64,000 bases of DNA from Nematostella vectensis (lineage: Eukaryota; Cnidaria; Anthozoa; Actiniaria; Edwardsiidae). Where the stretch lies: assembly GCF_932526225.1 (NCBI RefSeq), contig NC_064043.1:12646085-12710084 (forward strand), given 5' to 3'. The position numbers were made by a program, and so were the translations under genes. Under the pieces are notes generated by a model. The model saw only the letters and a program-made list of their open reading frames with translations, searched no databases and was not told the DNA's origin. Below are positions 49,196-62,038 of this stretch, piece by piece; position 1 is the stretch's first letter, and every line of letters begins with the position of its first letter.

Positions 49196-51185
49196 AGAAG
49201 ACCTTCCCCGTATCATATATGAATGTATTTATTGTGTCACAATGTATTGTTTGTAAAGATAACTTGAACTTCCTATTAAAGTTTGTAGCTCATTTGAGTC
49301 CACTTTCGCCGTGTTGTACCATGTATTTAGAAATTGACACAAAAACACGTCATTTTAAGTATATCTACCATTTTTTTCTACTTCAGAATATACGTATCTA
49401 AAAAAAATTCGTGTTTTATGCTAAGTTCAAACGTCGTATTATCCAAACCTCGGTATCATATCATGCAGTGGCGGGATCTAGCCCCCCCTCCCCCCCCCCC
49501 ACCTCCCTTTTCTCGGAAAATCCTGGAATCCGCCTCTTGTATAACAAAAAGCCCGGTGTATTAACAAACCGTCTAAGGAAACGGCGCATCATTTTTCTTT
49601 CCTTTCCTTTGTTTTCGGTAATTTTCCTTTCTTTTTTCTTTCTTATTATTTTGTTTTTATTATTTTATTTTTATAAATCAATGAAAAATTTAATTACATC
49701 ACTAACATAGTCCTACATACAAAATACAGAAACAACTAAAAGTCTCTAAACTATTAAATTTCTTTTTTCCAGCCAAGCCTTGACAGCTTCCCATTTTTTT
49801 GTCGAAAGTTCTTTTTTCTATTTTTCCTACGAGCTTTTTTACGTAAAAAGGGCGAGATAGCTTTTAAAGATTAGGGGTGTGTCTCCGGTATATCAAACAC
49901 TCTCGTATACTCATTCGAAAAGCCTGGCTTGTTTTAATAGTGACGGGTTAATAACATTGTCCGCTTTGAAAAAACGCGGTCTACAAAACATGAGACAATA
50001 GATCAAAAAGTCCTTACACTTTATCAAATTGTCCTGTGTATCAGTCTGTTTGGCATCAAATCGTCAGGTTAAATCAAATATAGCTCATCGAGTCACTGTC
50101 AGTCCCCATATTGTCATCCATCCTAGCAAAATACCAAGTAAGAAAAAAACATCCATGTCCATCGGCTGAATTGCGTAAGCTGCTGCGATATTTGCGATTG
50201 AATCTGGTAAATGAAGCATAAGATTTTATATTTAGGTGGTTATTTTGGGGTTTTCTCGTAAAATCTGTGATCCAATATTGGTTAAAAACAATAACAAAGG
50301 TCTGACAACGACTTTCTAATGTTCAGTAAATTCTCGACTGACGACTAAATAACAGAGTTCGAGTAAAGGCCAGACCCTCGGGACAATTTGGCAGCTTCTA
50401 AATCGTGCTTGGGAACCATATAGATAGCAAGCGATCTGTCAAGCCAGGTATCATATGTACGGTAACGTTGTTAAACACTTAACCCCATAAACCGAGCCCA
50501 ATAAAGATATTACTTGAATGCGATTCATCTAGACGTAATACTGATCACTGAACTAAGTCCACGCAATCACCTCTGCAGGTTATTTTTTAAAACTGTTTGC
50601 TCGGAGTGATGCCGCTGTTATATTGAGAGGACGTAAGGAGGCGCGAAAACCGCACAGATAATCGCAAAAAGACGCAAAACCGCATCAGATCTTTTATTCA
50701 AGAAACCGAAAAACCGCACTAACAAAACAGCGTCACCGTGAAAAGTTAGCTTAATATGATGCTGCTGTTTAGAAGTCTCTGTGATCCATGGGCTGCTTTA
50801 AGATAGTTTGAATTGCGATATGTTTTATTAATTTGGTAGATTGAGTTTAAAACTTATTAGTTATTTTCATTTTTCATTTTATTTTTTAGATCTCATCACA
50901 TAATTTGTTTTCGAAATAAAAAAAAAACACAACAAAGTTGTGGCTGACAAGAGCTCTTTAATTCCAATTAGGTAGGCACGGTTGATTGACGCCTGTCAAT
51001 CATCAAGCATATGCACTGGAACGAAGACAGGTTGCATGTGAACGTCTCGAGCTCGAGTGGCGCTATGTATACGCTACAAGGACACAAATACGACATACCC
51101 TGATCTAAATACATGCCATGCAAGTATGTATTAGCCCCCGCTGATATAGGGGTCCCACGCATAAATGCCCAGACACTTCAGTTGC
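49196..51185. other. Spacer left of the ABCC4-like gene
   Basis: Contains a G/C-run element at 49463-49520 ('agtggcgggatctagcccccc') and otherwise AT-rich sequence. No gene recognised. Confidence 0.35.
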
Positions 51186-51190
51186 CCAAT
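51186..51190 (+). promoter_or_regulatory. Candidate CCAAT box
   Basis: CCAAT in 'gttgcccaatcagac', the NF-Y-type context CCAATCAG, about 145 bp upstream of the ABCC4-like start codon. Confidence 0.35.
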
Positions 51191-51334
51191 CAGACCCAAG
51201 GGGGAATTTAAAGGGCCTTAGTATAATATCTGTGAATCAAGTTTCACGCAGCGAGCACGCACTTTTCTTAAACCTTTATCGCAAAATGATGTGATTTTTC
51301 AAGCGGGAACGGCAATTTTGGAAAAACCGTAAAA

Positions 51335-54300
51335 ATGTCCTCCTTCCGGATAAAGAAAAAGTGAGTACATTAGGCTCTTTTAACTTCAGGTTTTGTTCTG
51401 CGCCCGTTCGCCATACACTTTATTAGAAGAAGTATATTGCGGCCGATTCACATGGGTCACCACTGTCCGCTCGAGTGTTCCATGGATGTCCTTGTATTTA
51501 CACGATTAACGAAATAATGAAGCTATGGATACCAGGATATCTAGATATATTTTTATAAGAGGTTCGATATATTTTGATATATGAAAATGGCTCTTAGATC
51601 GAGCGCCTGGATTCCAGATAAAAACAAACAAACAAACTTCAAGTTTAATGCTGAAGAAATAATATAACGTTTGCCTTAATAATGACAGCCGTAAGGGAAA
51701 CAATAACAAGAAGTCTTGAGATCGCACAAAATCATATGACCCAAAAACTTGTACCACAGTTAAAGATATCGCGAAGTATTTCTACCACAATTCAGAAATC
51801 CCCAATTCTTTCCTAAGTCTATCATTTGGTCTGCAGCAGAATAAGCAAGAGCGTGCGAATGGGGAGTATACGGTACGAACGGTTGGACCGGACTATCCTG
51901 AAGGGGAACCCCAAGTCCAACGCAAGCCTCCCTTCCAGCTTGACCTTTTGGTGGATGAATGACTTGTTGAAATTGGGAAGTCAACAACCGTTAGAATCTA
52001 CAGACCTGTACCCGCTGTTAGGAGAGGATCAAACGAAACAGGTACGGGCTGGGAATTCCCTGGGGAAGGGGGGATGTAATAATGAGCAAAGATGTACCCC
52101 CTGTTAGCAGAGAATCAGCAAGTAAGGACTGTAGATTTCCCCTGGTAGGAGGGGGAGATCTGGGTAATGAACAAAGGTGTAGATGGGGTTTTGTATAGAC
52201 CGTGCACCCTTGTAAAACCAGGGAAAAAATAAAGACAAACAAACACATAATTCACAATACATTCAAGCTTCTATTAAGCGGTCATCCTATATTTAACCGT
52301 GTCCTAATAAAATCCAAAATATTCTCTCTCACATTTAAAGAGGTCACTTTACTCAAGTGCGGATCCAGGGGTTTCAAAAAGGGGGGCCGAATTTATTGGT
52401 TCTTTCCTGGACTTCCTTTAAATTTCTTGTTATTTTTAAGCTCGGCCCACCCCTAGGTCCGCCCCTGTGACGAGATCTCTTAATGCAAGTTCGGACTGTA
52501 TTTTTCTCTTAAATAATATGAACTCCCCCTTTAGGTCACCGACAAACTCAAGGAAGAATGGGCCAGGTCATCGTCGGACAAGTCATCATCGGACAAATGC
52601 CATGGACCGGGCGGTTGGCGGCTGCTGCGAGCGCTGTTTCGCCTCTCACCGTGGTACCTATACGGGTACATATTCACTACCGGACTGGTGGCGGCCATCT
52701 GCAACATCTGCCAGCCCGTATTTATCGGACTACTTCTTTCCGGTTTGATGCGGCTTCCTGGATCGCACCCGGGCATGCTGTACGTGTACGCTGCTGGTCT
52801 GTGTATTAGTGCGCTCACCAGGGTCCTTATACTACATCAGTTTATGTACAACGCGTGGCTCATGGCCATGAGGTGGAGGGCCGCTACTATGGGCCTGTTG
52901 TTTAATAAGGTAAAATGGGTCTTGGGTGTGGCATAATTGTGGTAGAGGTTAGAGAATAAATAAAACATTAAAAGGCACGATATCCGAACAAAGCAGAAGA
53001 GGTTAAAACGATATGTACTTCAATAAACATCAGTGTATAAGAACCAAGAATTATCTAGATCAGACTGAATAGCTTTTTATAATTCAGGCTACTTTTTAAC
53101 AAATCATACCGTCTAGGTTCTTATACGTAACAAATTATTTTGTCCGGCTATAAACTGGTTGTGACCGAAAAACCACAAATGCTTTTGCGATTTTTCCCCG
53201 AATACAGACAAGTTGTAGAAAACTCTGTGGTCTGCGTTGGCCTGTTGGATCAGGGAAATAAATTAACTCTAGATTTGGGTTACATGTTGTATTGCTCTTT
53301 ATGGAGAGACCAGTAGTTACGCCAACGTTTCGAGCATAAGACCATCTTTTGATCCCGTGTTCCCGGATTTCCTTTCGAGGGAAGATGCATATATACTACT
53401 ACGTTCTTGCGATTTATTATTTGTTGTTATCATTATTTTATCAGGTGTAAATAAGATAATGTACTGTCTGTCTAGTTGATGTCCAATGACTCTTTTTAGT
53501 TATCGGTGTCCAGTAAGTGCAATGCTTCGGGCTTTAATTTCAGTAATGTGCAATGCTCTTCAGCATTGCACAACAATTTGTTTTTTGTTGATGTGCAATG
53601 GCCCCTTGAGCTATCGCTGTCCAGTAAGTGCAATGCCTTTGGGCTTTACTGTTCAGTAATGTGCAATGCTCAGTGTCTATCATCTATTTGTTTTTAGCTG
53701 ATGTGCAATGACTTTTAGAGCTATCACTGTTCTTTAAGTGACTTTTTTTTTATTCAGATTCTTCGATTGAGTCAGACCACAATTAACGATGTCACGACAG
53801 GGTATATTGTCAATCTGATCTCGGGAGACGTCCAGAGGTTTGACCCCGTAGTGTGCCAAATGGCGCTGTTTGTCCAGGGCTTGTTCGAGATCGCTGCAGT
53901 CACTGGCCTCCTGGTATACACTGTGGGTGTCCAGTCACTCGCCGGGATCGCCTTCCTCGTCATACTCGTTTTCTATTACTGTGGAATGGGTCGCTTGTGT
54001 GTCTATTTGAGGAACAGAATAGCCAAGGTATGCCTTTGGAGTTCTGGAGTTTTGGAGTTCCGCACACAAAATAAATCATGTACAAGTATATATAGATATA
54101 TATTTAGTTCCACCTTTGGGAATTAAATCCGTGCATGGAGCAGCCCCGCCCCTGAATGTTAATTTTGATTGTATAAAGTATTGATCTACTGAGCTTTTCA
54201 AATTTGTGCAATCAACCACCAACTCTCCTGGGTTTTCTTGCAGGTCAATAATAACCTGAACCTTGTTTGATTTTCCAAAAAAAGTAAACTATTATTGCGT

Positions 54301-57300
54301 TTTGTCTTTTTCCCCCAGTTTTATTTCTTTAAAATTGTTATTGTTTTTTACTAGGTATAGATCATGTTTATTATATAAAACCATAATGCGGACGTCGGCA
54401 GTTCGCCTTAGAGAAATCCTAACTTTTTTTTCAGTGGTGATGGTATCTTGTGAATGCCAGCAGGGTGGGGTGTGTGTACTGCTTTGCTACATCTCCTATG
54501 CTAGCGACACTGAAGTGGAACTTCAGTTTTACATCGCGTACTGTGCACCAGGGCCTTTTTAGATATCTTCTCTTGGCCCGGCTTGCAGTGGTACCTTATG
54601 TTTGTCATTTGAGTGGACCTTCCAGTTAAGAGATGCGGCCTTGCGAACCCCCCCCCCCCCCCCCCCCCACCGTGTTTATGCACACGCCCATTTTAAGATT
54701 TAGTTTTGGTATATGATATGACTGTAAAGTTATATTTATGTGAGACTGCGTCTCTTTACTTGTTGTCAGATCGCAGACGAGCGTCTTGGTCTGATGAACG
54801 CCGTTCTTGCCGGAGTCCGCACTGTCAAGATGTACGCGTGGGAATTGCCATTCAAAGACCGTGTCAGTCGAATCAGACGGTAACCAATCACGCTTTATTT
54901 GCTGATGTTTTGAGAACAAATCCGAGGGTATCATTCGAACCCACTAGTGATAACGATTGAGAAATTCTTCAGCCAATATCGAGGAGATAAAAACCTTGAA
55001 CCACGCAACAGGAGGAGCAGCGGCTTAGCCAGGAGTTTTAACAGGAGGGGCCCAAAAGGCCCTTTCAAGTCTTTTTCTCCTGTATAGTAGATAATGTCTC
55101 ATATATTTACTGTATTTTTGGCTGCTAGAAGGGGGGGCCGGGCCCCCTTGGTCACCCCCTGGCTACGCCCCTAAGGAGAAACCCCTTTCTCATCCCTTCC
55201 CCTTTTTGAGGAACAATAACGCAGGGGCAATGTGTGATCTTGCCCCTGATTTCTTTGTGATGTCGATCGTTTGCATGAGAGTGATATTGTTATGTTGGTC
55301 TCAGGCAGGAGACGTATTTCTACCGTCTAAAGGCTGGAGTACTGGCGACTTTCCAGACCTTCCTATACACCTGCCAGAGCATCGCGGTGTTTATCACTCT
55401 GCTTGTGCTGATCGCTACCGGTGTGAGCCTGGACACCTTCAACGTGTTCATGCTGCTTGCTCTGGTCAACACAATACGATCTGCAGTGTCCTGGAATATC
55501 GCAGAGGGAGCAAACTACCTGGGCGACTTCTTATCAGCTCTGCACAGGATACAGAACTTCCTGGAAGTCAAAGAACTCAAGAAAAAGAAGCAAACATATT
55601 TCTTAGACGTAGATCCAAAGAACGACGATGTGCCAAGGCAGGAGGGCGAGTTTAGTGATGTTAATGATAACAAGGAGGACGACTCAGAGGTGTTTTTATC
55701 CGAAGTGCCACAAATCTCGCTGGACGAGGAAGCTAATAAGAAGCCGTATCACGTGACTATGAAGGATGTCACGTGTTTCTGGAATGGGGAGGTAGCGCCT
55801 TCGCTGAGTCACGTGACTCTGGAGCTAAGGAACTCGGACCTGGTGCTGGTGACCGGACCTGTTGGGTGTGGCAAGACCTCCCTCCTCTCAGCCATACTCG
55901 GGGAACTATCCGTCCGAAAAGGCGACCTGTCTGTAAACGGACGAGCAGTATATGTCCCCCAGTGCCCTTGGGTCTACTCTGGGACTGTTCGAGAGAATGT
56001 ATTGTTTGGTAAAAAATACCAGCAGTGGAAATACCAGGTTGTTGTTCGAGCGTGCGACCTTGAGAAGGACTTGAACGAGTTTCCTGATCGGGATTTGACG
56101 ACGATCGGCGAGCACGGCGTCCTGCTAAGTGGCGGTCAGCGGACTCGCATAGGCCTCGCGCGCGCACTGTACGCCGATGCGGATATCTATCTCCTCGATG
56201 ATCCGTTGAGTTCCGTAGACGCGAAGGTTGGTCGCCACATCTTTGACGAGTGCGTGTGCGGCATTTTGAAGGACAAAACACGCGTGTTAGTAACGCACCA
56301 ACTGCAATACCTCAAGGGTGCTGACCACGTGGTCGTCATGAACGCAGGCTCAGTCGCTTTCGAAGGAACCTATGAAGAGCTGCGCGCGCATCCTTACTTA
56401 GAGCTCAACCTTATCGCGGGCCCGTACAATGTCAGCCCCCCTGTAGCACGCTCGGTGGACTCTCGGCGGCTGTCTAGCGCTAGTAGTCTGATGGAAGGGG
56501 ATTCCGGCGGCCTGGAAGTAGCCGAGGAGGACAGATTGACGGGGTCTGTATCTTGGGGGCTGTACTGGGAGTACCTCGTGGCGGGCGCACGACCTGTTGC
56601 TGTAGTTATCTTCTTGGTCTTTTTCGTTGCGTCACAAGGTATGCGTAACAGCCAGGAAGGGGTCTTACGAATATTCGAGTACGTTTAGATCATGCACGCA
56701 TTTTCTTGACTTTCCTCTACAAGCCCTAAGTTAATATCATTTATTTAAAAAATAACGGGTTAAGCCATGGATCAAGTAACCAAAAGCCGCTTACTAGAAG
56801 ACCCCCATGTGTTTAGCTTTCGATATTAAGAATTACGATAATCGTCGTCATGTGTTTTTCCCTTCTTTTAGCTTGCTTGGTTCTCCCTGATTGGTGGCTG
56901 TTAAAGGTGACCAAATTACCGCGTCATCAGCGCAACGAGGCATCTAATTACTATACATACGGGATCCTGGTAGGCGCGGCTTTTCTTCTGACGGTCACGC
57001 GGACCTTTATGTTTCTGTTCATCACGCTCAACTCGTCACGCAATCTGCACAACAAGATGGCCGCCACGGTGTTGAGGGCGCCCGTGCTGTTCTTTGACAC
57101 CAATCCGACAGGGCGCATCCTTAACAGGTCAGCGGTATTCGTATAACGCATGCGCCATGGGACGCCAGACTAAGGTTGATCTAGATTTGATTATAATCCA
57201 CTCCACTATTGAGAAACTTGTAAAAAGCAACGGTGTTTAGTCGGGTTTATTAAACATTTTGGAACATTGGCTCTGTTCCAAGTCATTAGAGGTTATCTAT

Positions 57301-60091
57301 TTTTAAGGGACGGAGCAAAAAAACTTTATTCGCTTCTGTTCTCCGAGAAATGACCATCGCACTTTTGCATTTCTTCTACAAGCTATTGTTACAACCAGTA
57401 GCGGATCTAGGGGGAGGGTGCATGGGGTTAACCCCCCTCCTCCCTCCTTTGTCACTGAGCCAACCCCCCCTTAAGAGAAAGCTATATCCGCCCCTGTAAA
57501 TATTTATTTCTGATAACATATCATGTCATAGATATTCATCGTCTTCGACCGCTGAATTAATGCAAGGATAAGATGAATGCGTGAAGTTTTGCAAAAGGCT
57601 GTAATTAGATTGGAGCTAGTTGACAAGACGAAAGTCTTGTGTGACACTCAGCGGTCGAAGACGATGAATATCTGTGACATGTAACGTTATTAGAAAATAA
57701 TCGTTTTCGTTTCTATCTTGCGTGACAATCTGTCAATCATTCTAGGTTCTCACGTGACATTGGAGTAATGGATGACCTTCTCCCCGGTGTTTCTCTGGAC
57801 GCGTTCCAGCTGGTGCTGTACTGCGTGGGGGCCATTATTCTGCCAACTGTACTCAACCCTTGGGTCACACTTGGGGCCTTCCCCATGATCATCATCTTCA
57901 TCCTGATCAGCCGCTATTATCTCCGCACCTCGAGGGAGCTGCGCAGACTCGAAGCGATCAACCGCAGCCCAGTCTTCTCGCACTTCTCGGACACGCTAGA
58001 AGGCTTGGTTACAATTCGAACACATCATATGCAGAAAGGGTTCATCAAGGCGTTTTATAAGTAAGAGTTTTTGCCAGCTGCCACTTTGAATTTAAGTAAA
58101 AAAAAAATGAGAAATAAAATGCTGCCGAGGGCCCAGACGATCGGGTTACATTATAACGACCCCACATGCCATCCATCTCCTGCTTGTTTAGTACATTTAG
58201 GCGGAGACGATGAAGCCTTTGAATTGTTTCCTCACACACCGCGTATTCTCTACTGCAGGCATCAAGACGAACACAGCAAAGTCTGGTTCACACTATTGTC
58301 GGCGCTGCGTTGGCTTGGCATTAGACTGGATCTGCTCTGCGTCCTTTTCACCATCGTTGTGGTATTCGCGGCAATTGCCGCTGATTCATCGGCGGGTAAG
58401 TGCGTTTTACTCCATATAAAAATAGCAAAAACGTTCGTTAGTTGTTCTATCCCCTGTCGCAAAATAGTTGTATTGAATTTGCCGCAAAAATAAAACACCC
58501 GAGAGATTGGTAGAGATGGGTAGCAGCGGAAAATTCACCGCCAAGTCTTTTGGTACGCGGTAGTAGGTAGTAGTAGAAAAAATGTTTCACTTTCAAAGTA
58601 AGATCTTGGAAAAAAAAGACATGATTGGATATTGGATACCCTGTGCGCGCTCAATTAACACGAGTGCTTGACTTGGTCTAGCCATGCTTGGCTTGGTCTA
58701 TCCATGACTACGTGGCATAGCTTAAGGTACACGAGTGCTTGGCTTGGTCTATCGATGACTACGTGGCATAGCTTAAGGTACCTCTTGTGGCGAGGGCCCT
58801 GGTCCTGATCGCATAGGTATCCATCACACCTTTCTTACTCCTTTATAATCTTAAATGTCAAGATATAAAAGGGGCAACTATCACTGACCTAATTCCGTCA
58901 ATGCCGTTTTTAGCGAACTAGCTGTCTTTTGAAGTCTTCCCAATCTAATCTCAGGCGATTGCTCGTTTTTGTTTTCGATGCATTGAGTTCTGGCCGTCGT
59001 TTTGGTTTGTTATGACCGTTCCACAGCTAAAGGGGAGGTAAAGACAGTTCGCGCACGGCCAGAAAAAAAAAATGGTGGCAGTGACTCCACGCATCTCCTA
59101 ATCGTTCGCGAAAAATATCTAATAAACTTATGCGAGTACTCCGTTTTTACTGTCCTGTTTATTTGTTGTAGGCGCGACGGCTCTGTCGCTAATTTACGCG
59201 CTGCAGCTTGCCGTTGACACGTCACAGTACGGCGTCCGCCAGTGCTCCGAAACCGAGAATTACATGACGTCTGTCGAGCGCGTGATAGGCTACACCAATA
59301 TCCTCCCGGAGTCTGGGTACGAGACTGGCGCCAGGCCTCCCTCGGAGTGGCCTAAAAAGGGAGCCGTGGATCTAGTCAACGTGTCTCTCGCCTACTACCC
59401 CGGCGCACCGGAAGTGCTCAAGGATGTGACCTTCAGTATTAACCCGGCTGAAAGAGTAGGCATCGCTGGACGTACGGGCGCGGGGAAATCATCCCTGGTG
59501 TCTGCGTTATTTCGAATGCCCGATCCAGAGGGACGCATCCTTATTGATGGCTTAGATATCTCTAGTATCGACATACAGAGTTCCCGTCGCGCGATTTCCG
59601 TCATCTCACAAGACCCGATCCTCTTCACCGGCTCACTACGACTCAATCTCGACCCGTTCGATAAATACGCGGACGAAGAGATATGGGGTGCCTTGGAAGG
59701 CGCCAGTCTCAAACGAACAATCTTGCAGATGCCTGGACAGCTCATGACTCAACTTATGGAATGTGGGTCAAATCTCAGCGCAGGGGAACGCCAGCTGTTG
59801 TGTCTAGCGCGCGCCATGCTTCAGCGTAACAATATTATCGTACTGGACGAGGCGACGGCTAATGTAGACTTTAAGACAGACGCTCTGATCCAGGAGACAA
59901 TACGCACGAAGTTCAAGGGTTGCACTGTGATAACCATAGCACACAGATTGAACACCATCATGGACTATGACAAGATATTAGTGTTAGAGAGGGGAAGGGT
60001 AGCGGAGTACGGCACGCCGCAAGAACTGATGGAGATGCCCGATGGCGTGTTCAGGCAGTTATACGAGAGCCACGTTCATCATACAATATAA
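51335..60091 (+). CDS. ABC transporter, ABCC4/MRP4-like
   Basis: Ten exons: 51335-51360, 51837-52041, 52535-52909, 53758-54027, 54770-54879, 55305-56638, 56872-57127, 57746-58060, 58259-58395, 59172-60091; 3,948 nt, 1,315 aa (human ABCC4 is 1,325). All junctions are in phase, which supports the tiny 26-nt first exon. It is a short ABCC: no TMD0; TMD1 from about residue 110 ('FWWMNDLLKLG' precedes it). NBD1 has Walker A 'GPVGCGKTS' (about 512), signature 'LSGGQRTR' (about 602) and Walker B 'DIYLLDDPLSSVDAKVG'. TMD2 includes 'RAPVLFFDTNPTGRILNR' and 'SRDIGVMDDLLP'. NBD2 has Walker A 'GRTGAGKSS' (about 1108), signature 'LSAGERQL' and Walker B 'IIVLDEATANVD'. It is probably a plasma-membrane exporter of organic anions or cyclic nucleotides, by family. 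The ABCC4 assignment is by pattern. Confidence 0.93.
52355..52475. repeat. CGGATC-type G-run element in ABCC4 intron 2
   Basis: 'gtgcggatccaggggtttc' with a G-run at the left and 'cctaggtccgcccctg' at the right form imperfect inverted ends. Similar short elements lie at 55015-55180 and 57398-57498. Confidence 0.5.
53475..53740. repeat. Tandem repeat of about 113 bp before ABCC4 exon 4
   Basis: 'gttgatgtccaatgact', 'gttgatgtgcaatggcc' and 'gctgatgtgcaatgact' start successive copies at about 53475, 53588 and 53697, each with 'ctgtccagtaagtgcaatgc' inside. The array ends within 20 bp of the exon 4 acceptor. Confidence 0.7.
54649..54668. repeat. C homopolymer in ABCC4 intron 4
   Basis: Run of about 19 C followed by 'accgtgtttatgc'. 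It creates polyglycine ORFs on the minus strand that are not genes. Confidence 0.8.
55015..55180. repeat. G-run dispersed element in ABCC4 intron 5
   Basis: 'agcggcttagccaggagttt' with 'gaggggccc' at the left and 'ggccccctt...ccctggctacgcccct' at the right form imperfect inverted ends. Confidence 0.5.
57398..57498. repeat. CGGATC-type G-run element in ABCC4 intron 7
   Basis: 'agtagcggatctaggggg' at the left and 'atatccgcccctg' at the right, with a G-run then C-runs between. Confidence 0.5.
57522..57681. mobile_element. 160-bp MITE in ABCC4 intron 7
   Basis: Terminal inverted repeats of 34 bp with one mismatch: 'catgtcatagatattcatcg' at the left against 'cgatgaatatctgtgacatg' at the right. 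A small inner hairpin 'gacgaaagtc' is near 57631. The inverted ends continue weakly into 'ataac' on both sides. Confidence 0.75.
58675..58785. repeat. Direct duplication in ABCC4 intron 9
   Basis: The block 'cttggcttggtctat' + 'ccatgactacgtggcatag' + 'cttaaggtac' occurs twice in succession (from about 58687 and 58739), with a third partial copy at the left. Confidence 0.7.
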
Positions 60092-60837
60092 TTTTATCAA
60101 AAAATGTAACACAGATACTAATTTAGAAAATATGTACTAAAAGAACAAATTAGTGTTATTTAAAGGGGCAATTTCACATGTCATGTGGTCACGAGGGGAA
60201 ACTCATCAAAGAGCCTAACCAGTGCACTGTTTATTGGTTCAATTTTTGGTTAGGAGTGCATAATAATGTGTCCCAGACCTGCTTTGAACACACTATAAGT
60301 TTTATGTGCTATACATAATACCCGAAGTATTTTAGAATTATAGCGAGATATAGTGAAAAAAATATAGAAACTAAGTCGCAAGTCAGGCTTACTAGGGTCT
60401 AAAAAAAACATGAATAAGATCAACGGCAAGTGCGGTTCTATCTTAAACACCACCAGATACATAATAGCTAAGGGTAAATAGGGTAATACCTAGAAAAGAT
60501 ACATTATTTAAGATTTCTTGGGAATAAGATGAAATTATATTGATCAAGACGTTGGAAATATATGATGCATCAAAATTCAAAATGAGTGTTAATATTTATC
60601 CCAGAGATGTTTTTCTCTTTCTTTATGAAGCCATCTCTCTTGCAAACGATGAACATAGTTATCGATCGTTATTCAGACATTCCCCACGATGTAAACAGTG
60701 CTGCATGTCCGCCATATTGGAAAATACAGCAAACCAACGCGTCAACATTTGTCTTTTTGGTCAACCGTGTGAGACTGCAGAGGCTGAACTGTACCAAAAC
60801 TGTGGACGATAACTGACACTTTTCGTGCGAGGTGTTA
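60092..60837. other. ABCC4 3' flank
   Basis: Presumably 3' UTR at its left part; no canonical AATAAA is found close to the stop. Short ORFs at 60250-60462 (minus) and 60540-60812 (plus) are unassigned. Confidence 0.35.
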
Positions 60838-61087
60838 CTGTCGAATCCGTTGTATCGCGACGCCGCATTTTCAAAACACCGATTTGTTTTTGTCTTTTGG
60901 GATTTTCTGTTACGCCAGTCAAATTATTCTAAGCCAATCAGATTCTTGCCATCTCTCGCCTAGTGCGGTTGCCTGGCTTTCTGTCGCGACACTGTCTGGT
61001 TTTCGTCCAGAGGATAGCCAGGGGAGTGCACAAAGCGAGACTCTGATTGGCTCAGAATGGTTTTACTGACGGAAGAGGATTCGACAG
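60838..61087. mobile_element. CTGTCGAATCC-family MITE, copy 3 (internally deleted)
   Basis: 250 bp with both terminal repeats ('CTGTCGAATCCGTTGTATCG', 'gaggattcgacag') and TA on both sides, but about 50 bp next to the right end are missing compared with 14042-14339. Confidence 0.85.
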
Positions 61088-62038
61088 TAATGCCAGGCAA
61101 GACAGCGACCAGTTCACTTCCGGAGGTCCGACGGAAACCTCAATCCTTAAAAGACAAAAAAATCTATTAGAATCCGAAATATTTAACATGCCATCCGCTC
61201 TCAATTATCAATCACATCCTCGAAGAAACTTGCAATATACACACTGCTTTCAATATTTTGAAATATTTTTCGCGTTTTTCGTTAAAAATCATCGGAGATT
61301 GTAACGTAATCGACCGGAAGTAAACTGGTGACAATGCGGCTTTAATGCGGACCCCCAAAAAATACCTTTCTGCGAAACAAACTTTTATTTTTATCAAATG
61401 TTTTTGCAAGGAAAGCGAAGGCTTAGCGCCCAGTAATGTGTCCAACAAATTATTAGTCGGGCGCTGTATGTGGCTCAACTTGAGTTTTACATTTTGTATT
61501 TCTATCTGCTACGTCGCGTTGTGGGTTGCCTGTGTTATGAGGCTAGGCTGGCCATATATGGTTTGCTTCCCGAGCTCCCCGCTTCAATCTTCAATCACGT
61601 CCATGGTTAAACACATTATAAAGCAAGTCGGAAGTAAAAGTACTACGGAAAGATAGGCCTGTAAGGCAAGAAATGAGGCATAAAACGCTGAGCTCACACA
61701 CAAATGCACATGCCAACCAATCGGCGCAAATGACAATCTAATTTGCCGTTTCATGCATGACATATTCCTACTAGCCAACAAGCACGACTTCACGCTCAAC
61801 TGATCGTCTAGTTTTCTTTGTATTTGTTTCTGTTTGCTGTCGGTTTATTAATACTCTTGATGAATTATAACAATTTTAGTGGGTCTACAGAGTTCCGCTG
61901 ATCACAAACAAGGCGCGCGCGGAAAAGAATGACATCATAAAGACTGACTGACTCAAGAGAAAAGTCCTTGGTTGAAAGTGTGTAAAATCGGTATATAGAC
62001 AAACACAAATAATGAGATAATACTAGTATAATACGGGC
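61088..62038. other. Spacer, no recognisable gene except downstream promoter
   Basis: ORFs at 61345-61656 (plus) and 61212-61478 (minus) overlap and are unassigned. The right end (about 61900-62038) would be the promoter of the small membrane-protein gene; it has 'tatatag' at about 61992 and a 'tgacatcat' ATF/CRE-like word. Confidence 0.35.
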
